Source: Septoria linicola (Eukaryota > Ascomycota > Dothideomycetes > Mycosphaerellales > Mycosphaerellaceae). From it: 64,000 nt of DNA. Position 1 is the first letter of the stretch. Every line of letters begins with the position of its first letter. The translations under genes and the position numbers were made by a program. The notes beneath the pieces are model-generated. The model was not told where the DNA came from. It did no database searches and saw nothing but the letters and a program-made list of their open reading frames with translations. The DNA lies in the NCBI GenBank assembly GCA_024114885.1, contig CP099421.1, positions 2,976,001-3,040,000 of the forward strand, written 5' to 3'. Positions 1 to 11,619 of the stretch are shown here, piece after piece.

Positions 1-687
1 TTGTGAGTAGATGTACAAGAGGTAATGTGTGAGATTGTTTGACTTACGGGTGATGGCGAGACATGTTTGCGACTTCGAGTGTGCTTGGGAAGGTCTACGG
101 AATGTAGATAAGGCGATCTGGAGCACAAGGACCGGTGGACTGCTGATAAGGAGGATGTTGTGTATCCAGGCATGAAGCACACGAGAATCTGTGTTTGAGA
201 AGCTGCTGCTGACAAAATCGCATCACGTGCCGGCTTCCTACGCCGAACCCAATTTGTGAACAGCATGACTCTTTCACGTGCTCGCAGCTCACTTTGATCA
301 ACCTCGCACATGTCAATTAGCCTACGTCGAAGTGACGATATCGCAGGATTCACAACACCTCGCACTCCACATGCACTGCGCCCCATCTCGCAAGCAGATC
401 TACGACACGTAGCAAGACGAGCAGGCAGCAGAGTCCACCACAGCTCGCATAAACAGCCATATAATCACAACACTGCGAGCTCCATGACGAAAACGCCACA
501 ATCCGGGCTTAGCCGGTCACCGATCACAGGACAGCACATCGCACAGATGTATGCTGTTATGATGCCTACATTTCTGCTAGAACCGTGAAGTCGGACTCTT
601 CCAAGCCCGACGGAGACTTCAGCTCGTGGGGATGACACTGCGTGTCGTGATACCAAGGCTGATGTCAAGCATGTATATAACAGATAA
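1..687. other. Intergenic, no gene seen
   Basis: Only short open frames with no recognisable domain are present on either strand. The last part is the likely promoter and leader of the small gene that starts at 733. Confidence 0.5.
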
Positions 688-732
688 GTGATTGCTCCTC
701 TTCTGACGCTTCATCAAATCAAACAGTCTTCT

Positions 733-1164
733 ATGCATCGTACAGCCATCACCCGCACTCTATACAGACAAACAACAGTTTCAGTCCCACGTACCAACAT
801 CAGAATGTCTTCCTCCACCAACGAGCACGGCCAAGGCGCCTCGCACGCCAAGGACCCTCAAAACGCCAGCATCGTGCCAGAGAAGGCTCAGGAGGCTGTA
901 CGTTCCACTCCTGCCCTTCCCCTCTTCCCACCACTTCATCTAACACCCACCCAGGTCCCAAAGTCCGTCGAAGAGAAAATCCCAGACGCCGCACACGACA
1001 CCGGCAGCAACAAGCACACCGGCAAGGTCTCGCACGCCACTGGTGACTCCAAGGTGCCTCAGACTCTGCAAGAGGGCCTTCCAGAGAAAATCGAGAAGGT
1101 CGTGCCAAATGCCATTCATGATACCAAGGGCGCGAAGTTCAGCGATGGGTCTGTTGGAAAGTAG
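733..1164 (+). CDS. Small conserved-looking hypothetical protein, two exons
   Basis: Exons 733-897 and 955-1164 give 124 residues. The 57-bp intron has a GTACGT donor, a CTAAC branch site and a CCCAG acceptor. Its length is a multiple of three and it has no stop, so an unspliced reading stays open and would add a proline-rich insert. The first ~24 residues are basic and hydroxylated (MHRTAITRTLYRQ) and could be a mitochondrial presequence; an internal start at 805 (MSSSTNEHG) would remove it. The rest is hydrophilic and built of two similar stretches, VPKSVEEKIPDAAHDTG and LPEKIEKVVPNAIHDTKG, suggesting an internal duplication. No domain is recognised. The composition resembles small hydrophilic stress-type fungal proteins, but that is only an impression. 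Confidence 0.65.
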   Translation: MHRTAITRTLYRQTTVSVPRTNIRMSSSTNEHGQGASHAKDPQNASIVPEKAQEAVRSTPALPLFPPLHLTPTQVPKSVEEKIPDAAHDTGSNKHTGKVSHATGDSKVPQTLQEGLPEKIEKVVPNAIHDTKGAKFSDGSVGK

Positions 1165-2008
1165 ATCATAGCTATCAGATCACAGCTCGCTACCAGGAGT
1201 ATGACAGTCCAGTGTGTAATCATATGAGATATGTATGTATATCAGTACGAAGAAAGAATCGAGAACTCGTTATCATGTTGAATTTCTTGTCAGAATGTGT
1301 TTACTTTTTCTTTTGCTTTGAGAATAAGAACGACGAAGCCAAGGTCGTGTTCATGTTGGCCTCTGTATGTGAGTATTGAGGTCTGGCTTCACACCGGCTA
1401 TTGCTGAGTGAGTGAGGTGTCTGACCACAACGACGGCCTCATTGCTTGGGGTACTCATGCTAGCGCGGACGGCATGACAGCGTAATTGGGATAAAGAATC
1501 CTTTGGAAAGAGTATGCTTGATTGCACATTAATACTTCTCTACAACCTGAATGTCAGTACTGTGGTCAGCAGAATCATGACCCATCATGGGAGAATGAAA
1601 GCTGAGCATCATTTTTGTATTGTCATATCCATGCGATACAAACATAATTACGTAGCGTTGCCAACAGAGTCTTTCTCTTTCCGCGCATTCCATTCGTGGA
1701 GAATGTCTGTGATCGTGGTGTGGTTCGCTGTATGTATCCGACGGCGTCGTCTCGTCTTGTGCCTTCTCGGCTCCTTCGTCAAAAATGATTGCAAATCTTG
1801 TGCTTGCAGTAAGATGTAGTGTGGTGGTAAGCAGCCAATGAAGTACTGCACTCTGCCATTCCAGAAACGAATCATGCGTGAGCATACAAAGATTGCTCCG
1901 CCTCTTTTCTCCCAAAAACGCCTTCGCTATGTGCATGTGTCGTCGTGTAAATCGGTATGTGTAAGGGAAAATGTGACATCAGCATTCGTGGTGCAGTGCC
2001 ACGTGGGA
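1165..2008. other. Intergenic, no gene seen
   Basis: This stretch lies between the 3' ends of two convergent genes. It is fairly AT-rich in its first 300 bp and presumably holds both 3' UTRs. Overlapping short frames at 1514-1936 show no domain or splice logic. Confidence 0.5.
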
Positions 2009-3633
2009 TCAGTGTTTGCTTATCCTGGACTCGAAGCTGGGTCGCGGATCTGGGTTCATTACACCCAGCGGTCGACTGTAGTCCTGTTGATCTTGCATGG
2101 ATATCCTGCTGCCATTTGCTTCTGCGTTGGCGAAGAGTGCTGAAGGGTTGAGCCTTTGGTCGTATACCATAGGCTTGCTTGCCCTTCGGCTCTGATCGCT
2201 GCCATGGCTGCTGCCCAGCGGACTGGCGGGGTTCACTGCTTCTCCTCCCATAGGTCCAAACAACATCGAGTGCCTAACACTGTTCTGACCAGTCGCTGGT
2301 GTGACATAGTAAGGATCGTCGTGCTCTCGCTCGCCCATGCCAGGTTGAGTGCGGTTGAGGAGTCCAGCCTTGCTCAGTACGCTGACGTTACGTCCGAGCC
2401 GCTTGCCGCCAGCTGATGGTGGCACGCCATTATCTGCCGCTTGCGATTGCTTCCGTCTGCGCCAGAGGAAGAATAGGGCGGCGACGATGGCTGCGATTCC
2501 AACCAGCACTCCGATGACGATACCGGCTATCGCGCCACCTGACAAGTCGTCGTTGCGCTGCAATGGCTGCTGGCCCCCTTCATTGGACTCGGGCGCTGGT
2601 ACGGGCGTACTTGTAACAGTCTGTGTGACAATGGCACCCGAGATTGTGGTCATGATCACGCTCGTGACCGGTTCGAGTGTTGTCTCGGGCGTCTCCGAAG
2701 TCGATGTGGTACGCGTTCTCGTGGACGACTGCAAGAGAGAGCATGTCAGTAAGTGTCAAAAGCTGTGATCAGTAGAATCGGGATCCATGGCATTCCCTGC
2801 TGCAGTCTCGTGCATGATGAAAATGTCGCAAGCATACAGTGGTCGTACTACTCCTGGTGGGAGTGACGAATGAGATCGATACATCGGCGCTCTGTGTCAC
2901 CGTGATACTCACATAACTCGTCTCTGGTTCTTGCGTTGATGACGGTACTGTTGTCGAAGACTGTAGTTCCATCTGTCAACATAATTGCCGGAGCTGAGGT
3001 CGTGGATGACGGGGAATAGTTAGTGTGCCCTGCGGAGTCAAGATGATCATGGACACTGTACTATCGAGCCAGGAACGGACCAGCTGTAGTCTCACATCTG
3101 ACATATCGACACTGGAGTAGCCTCTCAAGACTGAACTTGGAGGTGCTGTGCTTTTGTGCGTCAAGTGGTACTCACCTGTCGTGTGGACGTGCGCGAGGCA
3201 CTGGTACCGCCTGCTGTTGACGATGGGCTCCGGTTGAGAGCAATATATCCAAACAGACCGCTGTCTGACTTGCCGCACTTTTCGTCTGGGTATCCGGGGC
3301 AATCTTGGTTGCAGTTGCTGACTGAAGTCGTATCGCCTGGCGCAACGTTCGTGCACCAACATTGCTGGTATTGGACCACAGCAAATGCATATTCTGCTAG
3401 ACAAGTATCGTGGCATAGCCCATTGGACTGGTATATGTCGGTGACTGGGATATGGTCAGCGTTGGCTGTCGCGTCTTGAATTAGCGACCATGCTCACCTG
3501 CACTGAATCCAGAGCCAGTATTCTGGCTGGAGCAGTATTGCTGGACCATTGCACTTCCAGACTGCGCGAGTGTTGGCACGCCTAATAGTAGCGCTCCAAG
3601 GCCGAGGCCTCTGAACGGCAGCATGTTGTGCAT
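2009..3633 (-). CDS. WSC-domain cell-wall stress sensor, four exons
   Basis: Exons on the minus strand are 3633-3498, 3444-3176, 2972-2838 and 2728-2009, giving 419 residues with consistent phases. Residues 1-23 are a signal peptide (LGALLLGVPTLA). Residues 30-115 form a WSC domain with eight cysteines, at 34, 56, 60, 74, 76, 90, 94 and 102, including the QCWCTN and CPGYPDEKCG signatures. Residues 116-243 are Ser/Thr-rich and likely O-mannosylated. Residues 245-268 form one membrane span (GGAIAGIVIGVLVG) followed by the basic stop WRRRK and a ~150-residue cytosolic tail. In the family, such proteins sense cell-wall strain and signal through Rho1 and the Pkc1 MAP-kinase route. The 203-bp intron between exons 2 and 3 is long for this window and might hide another small exon. 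The tail is not itself diagnostic of a particular WSC paralogue. Confidence 0.85.
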
Positions 3634-6543
3634 TTTCGAGTACATGAACAGTAGATCCGTTGGCCGCGACCCAATGTAAGAATACCGCGCTCGAGGTCGC
3701 TGCCTTGTCTGCTAGCCTCACACTGGGCTCATGCAGGTTGTGCAGTCAATACAGGCAGTTGTGAACTGGTCGAAGTCGAGGCGTTTCAGAATTGCTTGGC
3801 AAACAGGAGTTCGGCGGAGTCGAGTCGGAGACGCGCAAAGATGGGTTCCTTGCAGACTCGGCTGAGGCGAAATGGTGTCGGATGAAGGTATTATACAAGA
3901 CCTGATAGTCCTGATTATAGTCGCGAAGGCGCTTGACCAGCAAGTCGTGGTGTTGTGGAATCCGATTAAGTGATATGCGGCGGAGATGGGAGATGCGGCG
4001 CCTGTCCTCGTCGTCCTTTGCTCGGGGTGATGATTCGTCGGGCTGGCGGTGTTTGTGACACGCTCGCACCAAAGAAAGTGCAGCAAGCAAACAGCGAGTG
4101 TCGGAGTGGAAGAAGATCGAGGCAGGCAGGCTAGACGGCCATTCCAGGTTGGAGATGGAGATGGAGGAGGAGAGCGTGTGCAAAGAGGAACCCAAAATTG
4201 TGGTCCACAAAACTGCTCGCTAGCTCCGAACTTAACTGCTCGATGACCCAATGCATGCGCACTTGGCTGCAGATGCGCTCCGGATGGATCGGAGTCGCTC
4301 CTTGTGCGACTCGTTCTGTGCACACCAAGCTGCGTGCGCATTCGCAAGCAGCACTGGTGATCTGCGCTTGGCCGATGCTGACGATGCGTTTGAGATCGCG
4401 AACAGACGTTATTATGCTGTGGTTGTGAGGAAAGAGCGCGTTTGTGGCCGAGGAAGCGGCGGGTGAGACTGTTCAGCTGCTATCAACCCTGCTCACCATC
4501 CATGTCGTGGTTCTGTTGTTTTCCAGCACGGTAATTTATCCTCTCGTGATCGTTACACGTTCCCAAAGCCTGCGTTGTCCCAGACTTCTCCTCTTCTGCG
4601 ACCCTCCTCGACGCATGCCACTGCACGCTAGTCTCTTACTTTTGGTCTTGGACTGCCCTCTCACCACTTGGCCGCAGCGATGCTACCTTTTGTCGTACTG
4701 CGATACCACGTTGTGTATCTCGACTAGCCTCCTCGGCAAGCTCAAGCTCCAGAATACGCCTCACGCCTGCCCTGCGTTCCCGCGCTGAGAGCTCTCTTCC
4801 AGTAGCTCCCAGCTACCAATTAGGCCAGCTCGGTGGCGGGGTCCGTATGTGTCTGAGGGTGTGACAGCTCTTTCGTATTGCGCTATCTATATCGAGCGCG
4901 ACGGCGAAGTCGAGGTACTTCGAATAGCCAATGCTAACATGCAGACACGAATGTCGCTTGGTGCTGGCGACGTGGTAAGTGTCAACACGCTTTCAGAACG
5001 TGCTGCCGTCTCCGGCACCTAAGGCGAAACACAGGAATGCAGAGCCAGGAGACCACAATGCCGGTATACACCTCTCAAGAAAAATTTCTCGGCCTTCTGC
5101 CGAAGTATCAGTACAGCGGCCGCAATGTTGACACTACTGCAATGCTATGCGCGTGCTAGATTGGCTTTGATCCCCTTGCTGTATTCGAGCTACATATCAA
5201 GCCTGCCGAAACTTTACAACCACACCAACAAGAGACATACGCGTCGTCGCATCTGCAGATACGGCTGGGCAACAAAATATGGAATCAATTGTTTGCCACT
5301 TCGCATTGTCTAATGTGACTGCACCACGGCAAAGGTGCATCCTCCACATCGCCTTGATCTCTGCCAGCTCAAAGTGGTGATGCTATCAGTCTCACTGGAT
5401 TATGCACCATCCTGGTCAAGCACCTTTACACGTGAACGTAAGAACGGGCCACGTTCTTGACTTGATAGGTTTGTCTTGCAAGAAGTCGGAATTCTGCCTA
5501 TCTCATGCAGCAATATCCCGGTAGATTCAGCATCGGCTTTTCAAACCCGGCAATGTACTGCTGACCAACGATTTCAGGCAATGTTCAGCTGAAACATTGC
5601 TGCGCCGAGACACGAGCATGACCACCAGGCCGAAACAAGAACAGAACAGAGTCCATCATGCCAGGCTTTCGCGTTGGCTTATCTGGAATACCAACGAAAG
5701 ATCTCACCACCACCTCTGCGAGGAGTTCCAAGGAACAAGGTGTTCGTCCTCGAATGATAACGTCCGAGACTTGCTGAGAGATATCCTGTATCATCTTCAG
5801 GTGCACGTGTACCGACTGGACCGATTTCTCCTGGGCTAGACATCCACATATCCGTATCAACGAAGTCTGGGTGAGCACAGCGTCGAGACATGTTGGGTCG
5901 ATTCCTGGTGCTATACTGCTTAAGACTTGCATACTGCGCACGAGCATGTTGCAAGCACGTGGCCATCTATCATTGTTGTGATGCAATGACACGTAGCTGT
6001 CTAGGGTTCATGCACAGACTGCGAGCAATAGCAGCTCTCCCCTGGCCAATCGCCGGCTTGCAGTCTAGCAGTAGGAGATTGCATCTCGGCGACCAGTATC
6101 GTGGGAAGCCTCATGCCACCTGCTACAGCGTCTACATGTACTGGTCGAGGCACGCTTACTTCTGATGCAGAAATCTGCAAGCAGCTTCCGATGAGGTAAA
6201 CAAAGTATGCTGCGTCCACGACCCCACGAGCTCGACTCTGCCTCCGAGCACAACAGCTGCATACTTCGGGACTACTGAAAGCAGGCAGCGCAGAGCGCGA
6301 AGCATTGTTCTGCCCATGCACAGCTCGTCGCCAGCCGAAATGCTTTGGCTGCCAGCGCGGCGACGTGTCGAAAGGATAAGGTAGGACCAGGTTCAAGATT
6401 CTAGATGTTCTAGTCTGAAGCACAGGTTTGTCAAGCACTCTTGAATTCCTATTTTATCAATTATTGCATGCTACCTTTGAACGGGAAAACCGCTGATCAT
6501 CATCTGCATGCCGTTCGCACGACCCATTCGCGTGTTGTGATCT
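3634..6543. other. Long intergenic stretch, upstream of the WSC gene
   Basis: The first ~1.2 kb upstream of the WSC start is the likely promoter and long leader of that gene; 4500-4790 is pyrimidine-rich. Several minus-strand frames of 130-210 codons (3718-4347, 5585-5992, 6001-6438) overlap each other and show no domain that I can defend. I see no confident gene here. Confidence 0.45.
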
Positions 6544-7572
6544 TCACAGCCGACTCTTCAGCTGACTCGCATCCAAGATCCTATCGACATTCACGGCATA
6601 GTCAACAGCCAAGCTCAACTTCTCATCCCAATGCGCTTCCCAATAGCCATCCCATATCTTCTTCGTCAGCTCACCAACCTTGCCACTCCCCACGGGCTTT
6701 CCATCCAGCTCCGTAATCGGCATAACACCCCCAGCAGTCGTACACATAAAAATCTCCTCGGCTTGATACACCACCTCAACAGGCACAACCTCCACCCTCG
6801 TCTCAATCCCATTCTTCCTCGCCACTTCCAACACACTCTTCCTCGTCACTCCCTCCAACACCCCTCTATCCGGCGTATACAGCACCCCGTCCCTAATCAC
6901 ACAAACATTATACCCCGCCCCCTCCGTCAAATTCCCATCCCCATCCGTCAAGAACGGATACACCGCCCCTCGATCCCCCGCTTCCATAAGCCCTCTCGTA
7001 AAATCTCCCCACTGCAAGTTCTTCACCGTAGGATCGAATGCTCCCGGCGGCGTACGTCGCACATTCCTCGCAATAACCGCACTCCCACCAACTTTCTGCA
7101 TCGCGGGAGGCATGACCCAGACGTAAGGAGAGATCCAAATATACAGCGTATTAGTCAATTCTTCAGCTTTCTTGCCAAGAGATGTGTTACTGATCCTCTC
7201 TAGACCTCTGGTGACGATGTAACAAACATATGCATCTCTGATACCAGATTTTGCAAGCATAGTTAGTGTGATGTTTTTGGTTTCTTCGCGGGAAATCGGG
7301 ATGCGGTAGCGCATTTTCTGGCATGATGCATCTAGGCGGTCGAGGTGGTCGTCTAGGCGGAAGAAGCGGCCGTCCCAGACAGAGGCTACGTCGTAGGTGA
7401 GGTCGCCTTTAAGGAAGCCTTGGTCCATCAAGGGGATCTGGGCGGAGTGCAGAGGGACGAGGGTGTGGGAGATGTATGCTATGCCTTTGGCGAATGGGTT
7501 GCTGGATTGGGATGCTTCGAGAGTGGCTTGGCGTTGCTGGTAGGCGGAGAAGATCTTGTCCATTGTTGCCAT
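6544..7572 (-). CDS. Class-IV, PLP-dependent (R)-selective amine transaminase-like
   Basis: A single exon encodes 342 residues, close to the usual ~325 for fungal (R)-amine transaminases of the branched-chain aminotransferase fold. Fold-type IV features are clear: MDQGF at 49-53, TYDV followed by the SVWDGRFFRLDDH block at 59-76, the PLP Schiff-base lysine in TVKNLQWGD (Lys184), LTEGAGYN, GVLEGVTRKSV, and the C-terminal CTTAGGVMPIT phosphate-binding block. The predicted reaction is transfer of an amino group from an (R)-amine or amino acid to a keto acid or ketone, with cytosolic location since no targeting signal is seen. The start MATMDK is the only sensible one. The body matches the (R)-transaminase subgroup better than BCAT proper because of the TYDV/SVWDG block. 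The natural substrate is unknown. Neighbours give no pathway clue. Confidence 0.88.
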   Translation of the reverse strand: MATMDKIFSAYQQRQATLEASQSSNPFAKGIAYISHTLVPLHSAQIPLMDQGFLKGDLTYDVASVWDGRFFRLDDHLDRLDASCQKMRYRIPISREETKNITLTMLAKSGIRDAYVCYIVTRGLERISNTSLGKKAEELTNTLYIWISPYVWVMPPAMQKVGGSAVIARNVRRTPPGAFDPTVKNLQWGDFTRGLMEAGDRGAVYPFLTDGDGNLTEGAGYNVCVIRDGVLYTPDRGVLEGVTRKSVLEVARKNGIETRVEVVPVEVVYQAEEIFMCTTAGGVMPITELDGKPVGSGKVGELTKKIWDGYWEAHWDEKLSLAVDYAVNVDRILDASQLKSRL

Positions 7573-8900
7573 GGTCGCGGTGGTGGTATGTTCCTGCTTG
7601 GTATCAGGCTTAGTGGTAAGTATCAGTCAAGCTGGGAATCGACATGTACCAGTACGCCGCGGCGGACGGGAGCTCTACGCCGCAGGCGAAAGAGCTATCG
7701 GCTACCGCATCCACATTCCTTTCTGGTCTTATCGAACATACTGCCCTTTCAGACACATCGCAGATGTATGCGTGATTCCCACAGACCTGATATCGAAAAG
7801 TCTTGTCAGTAAAGGAGAAGAACAACCAAGGCCTAATCGTAAAAAGTAGGCCGTGCGGCTTCGAGTTCACTCTGTGTAGCCCACGGGACTGTCCGTCGCG
7901 CTACGTTATTAGTATAACGGAGAGACTTCACGCTGTGACTAAACAACACTGCGCGATCACATTAACACTCCGCGAGACATGGATATTCCCTGGTATCAGA
8001 TGGGGTTGTATGTTACCAAGTGAGCACAGTGATCGGCGCAAGTCCTCGACCAATTTATCAGTACCGCTGACCTGGGCCAGGCATCTAACAACATCCAAGC
8101 TGTCCCCTATCATCAACTTTCATACAGACCCGCGCAGTCGATCCGGTAACACATCGAAGATCTATGTACGGCATCGACGACCGGCACAATCTCTGATGAG
8201 AGCTAAGTGCGCATAGAGCCGAATCTCTGGCACCTCGGCCTATTCATATGTGGTGTTTTTGTCTAGTGATTAGCCCAGTGAGTAGCTTAACATTGTGGAC
8301 GTACGCAAGCCTTCGGTACCGCATTGTGGACGTACGCAAGCTTTCGGTACCGCTGATATAGAATACCCAACGTCTCCGTCACTTTATCAAAGAATCTGCC
8401 AAGCTTTTCATGACCGGCATCGATCCCAACGCCACGTCGTTTTGGTGGTGCTAGACATAACTTGAGGCAGGCCTCCACTCCTCCAGACCAGGCCGAAAGG
8501 ACGTCTCAGTGGGCAATCGTCAAACACCCTCATTCCGTGTGTGTCGTACCCCGAGGCAGTTTCCGTGCATGCAGTACTCACTCGATTAACCGCAATCGAA
8601 CCATATCCCGTGTATACTTTATTTCCGAGTCGTCATGGTGCTATTGCTGTCATTTTGTTTTAGTGACGCATGTGTTGATCTTTGCGATCGTTGAAGCATT
8701 GCCACGCGTTCCATCATAGCCTCCAAGCTGATGACCTTCGCCTTATGAGCACGATCTACTGCCACGAATATTGACAATGTAATCAAGCAGGATAAGGCAA
8801 GATCGGCACAGAAATCTACGTGCCTCTCATTAACAGGGCTCGGTCGTATGGCAATCGTTGAAGGAGAGTCGATGCTTTCGATGCTCCAGCCAGCGCAGTC
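7573..8900. other. Intergenic, no gene seen
   Basis: Short overlapping frames only, none with recognisable domains. The stretch holds a 31-bp tandem duplication, listed separately. It marks the transition from the conventional gene block to the DUF6590 accessory block. Confidence 0.45.
8291..8352. repeat. Tandem duplication, 2 x 31 bp
   Basis: Two adjacent 31-bp copies beginning CATTGTGGACGTACGCAAG lie at 8291-8321 and 8322-8352 and differ at one base (C to T). No function is evident. Confidence 0.9.
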
Positions 8901-11356
8901 TCAGCTCGTGCGCTGCAACAAATATGCTACTCTGGCTGCGGCATCATTCCGGAGCATGTCCCCATGCGAGCTGGAGTATCTCGCGATCAGTGTTTGCATG
9001 ATCTCATGTTCAGGTCTGCGTTCTGCATATAGGCGATCATAGGCGGCGTGGACCTGTGCAGCCTCTATTGCGAGCTGATCCCGCGATACCTGTCGTAAGG
9101 CATATTGCTGCGCATTTTGAGCATGCTCCTGAGAGGTGGGACTTTCTGCACGAGTCGACTTGCCACGTTCTGAGGGGCCTTCCCTACCACTTCGTCGAGT
9201 ATTTGAGCTTTCCGGCATCTTGCCCTTGACCTGTTTTCCTGTGGCATTATCACTAAAGCTTTGTAGATCGTCATATCTACTGCTACCAGGGGAACCGTGC
9301 GTCGAGTCAGCGTTGGAAACAGCTGCAACCTGGCGTCTCTGCTCTCGCACGAGCTTGTACTGGTTAACGAACCAACCAACGGAGTCCCTGTGTACAGCGC
9401 CAACTTCGTGCGCACTCGTCCCAATGGCAATCCTGGTCGGCTCTCCATAGTTGATTCGAGACATGATGTGCAACTTCTCGCTCGGCAGGTGAGGTGTTAC
9501 TTCAATGGCATTCGGTAACATGCCTTTCTCACCACGATCTGGGAGCTCCTCTTGCGTTTGGGTCGGCGGACCTCTGGTGGTGGTCGTGTACACCACCGAA
9601 TGCTCGCGCTTGATGATTCCCTTCTTCTGCACACCCTTGCCGCCGTAAGAAGTTATCGGCAACGCCCAGACGAAGTCCTCTCCTTCGGCGGGATCATCGA
9701 TGATCACGTAACGCAGCACGCCTCTGATCAGGACTTCGGCAGCATCATCGTGAGGGCGAAGCTCTAGGTTGCTAACGACTGTCACATTGGATGCTGACAC
9801 TTTATCTGAGGAAGCATGCATCGCAAACACCCGATGTTTGCGCCAGAACTCTCGGCCGCGGGGAGGAAATCTCCCTCGTGTAAGAGGGTTGGCTAGCGAG
9901 GTATCGCTGCGCCAAGATCTCCCAGCCTCCAAATCATATTCTTCACCAGGCAGATTTGACCCTTGCGTCTAGGAGCTCGACGGCCTAGCGTTCGATTGCT
10001 GTGGTGATTTCGAGGCCGTAGTTGCGGATGGAAGCCTAGACTCATCTGAGAACACGTACTCGCCAGCTACTTGATCAGTTCTGTAACAGAGTTGCCTCGC
10101 AGGGAACCAGGCCCATTGATAACCACCACTCCCTGCAGACATACTGGTTATGGGTTGAGACTTTTCGAATGTATTCCGCATTGTAGTGTCGACGTCCGCT
10201 TTACTTGCATCATGAGAATGAGTGACTGGAGTGACTGGTCGTTGTGTACGGGGCGCGCTTCTAGGGATCCTGGATCCATTCTCATACACATATTCGAATG
10301 TGTCAGGGTCGATATAGTAACGGGAATTGTTCCGATTCGGATCTTTGAACCACCGGACACGAGTCACAGCATCAGGAGTTTGGGGTCTGCCAATGAATTG
10401 TGTCAAGTTGCGTGATCGTGTGTCCACTGGAGCTGTGATACTTCGCTGAGATATATCGTCGCTTCTCTCAGGGGCTTTGTCCATGACCCGCGGGTCGGCG
10501 TAATTCTGCAGTACGCGATTTGTGATCGAGCTCGCTTGGGCTGCAGTAGAACTTTGAAGCACTTCCCAGGTGCTGTTGGGCTTTGCTGCACGTGCCGCAG
10601 TCGAACTATGTGATGAAAAGTGATCTGAGGCCGGAGTTTCGGATATGTCCCACTTTATAGTGTCGTTGTCCGCCTCACTTGCATCGTGGGAACGGGTAAG
10701 CGGTGGTGCGACATCTCCGCGACTGGAAAGCTCATTGTTGTGGCCCCCTATCAATTCCGGAGCTACATGTCTTTCATTGCTGCTGCCCCTGCTGACTAGC
10801 CCTTCTGGTCGTAGTCTCACAGCCGGCTTCGATACTCGCAGGAACGCAAGCCATTGGAAGTGTGCATTGGTTGCTCCGAAGAGGCTATCAATCACTTCCT
10901 CAATGGCCGTCAAGCTTTCTCTCATTTCGTAAAAGTCCTCCGGTCTCGCAACACCTATATCCTCCTGCAAGCCTTCTATACTGGCAACGTGCCGGTCTAG
11001 TGACTCGAGAGGTGCACGGACGGCCGTGACAATAGCCAACGCTGTGATATTCAGCAATAGCAGAAGACGGGCCTTGTCTGTATCTCACCTTCAGCGATCT
11101 CACATTCCAAGTCCTCCAAGATACTGTGTATGTCTGCAGCTGTAATCGCCTTCTCGAATGACTGGTCTTCGCGAAGTAGTTCTATTTCGAGCATCTCCAG
11201 ATCGTCCTGCCAAAGTGCAAGTCTGGTCTTTTGATTGAACCACGAATTCGGTGTAGTTCCAGTCCACCTCACGTCGCTGGCACTCTCTTGAGCGCACTCT
11301 GCTATCAGCGATAGAGAAGTCCTGCTGGCTTGCATGCGAGTCGCTAGTCCTGTCAT
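8901..11356 (-). CDS. DUF6590 protein with WW-like repeats, interrupted by an in-frame TAG or a 3n intron
   Basis: Exon 1 is 11356-11089. A 47-bp intron (11042-11088, GTGAGA donor, CACAG acceptor) joins it in phase to a frame running from 11041. That frame meets a TAG at 9971-9969 and then stays open in the same frame to 8901. The first part is helical and acidic. Around 10350-10250 and 10130-10030 are two aromatic modules (WFKDPNRNN..RYYIDPDTFEYVYENGSR; CYRTDQ..GEYVFSDESR). The part after the TAG is the DUF6590 domain (FVWALPITSYGGKG, MSRINYGEPT), then a helical tail (AYDRLYAERR...). The DUF6590 half has no suitable ATG of its own. A GTACGT donor at 10059 and a GCGCAG acceptor at 9907 would remove 153 bp and the stop, giving 751 residues. 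Otherwise this is a nonsense-mutated gene. Function of DUF6590 is unknown. Confidence 0.6.
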
Positions 11357-11619
11357 GCTCAAAAGATAATCTGCTCGGATCTTACACGATGCTTTTGGTT
11401 GTGAATGCTAGTCAGATGCTGAAGCTAGCTATGTGGATGCTCGCGTCAGAAAAGCTATCCGGAATGTTCTATAGCTTGCAGTTGCACTAAGGCATCAGTA
11501 CGCAATGGGCGTTGTGGTAGTGGTGGACGACATACCAGCTACCTTGTGTGAAAGCTGAGTTGGTTACCTACTCTGTTGCTGTCTCACGACAAGCACGACC
11601 AAGTTGCCCATCTGTTGAC
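11357..11619. promoter_or_regulatory. Divergent promoter region between DUF6590 and DUF7580 genes
   Basis: These 263 bp separate the ATGs of two head-to-head genes and must hold both leaders and any promoter elements. No defined element was identified. The arrangement recurs at 22238-22787 and 25695-26175. Confidence 0.4.

Noticed and set aside
3746..4210. 154-codon minus-strand frame upstream of the WSC gene
   Set aside because: No domain, overlaps another frame, and lies where the WSC promoter and leader are expected.
5585..5992. Minus-strand frame with a faint likeness (LDAVL...CGC...) to the C-terminal part of AflR-type regulators
   Set aside because: The match is only a few residues; no Zn2Cys6 start could be found in the upstream 450 bp.
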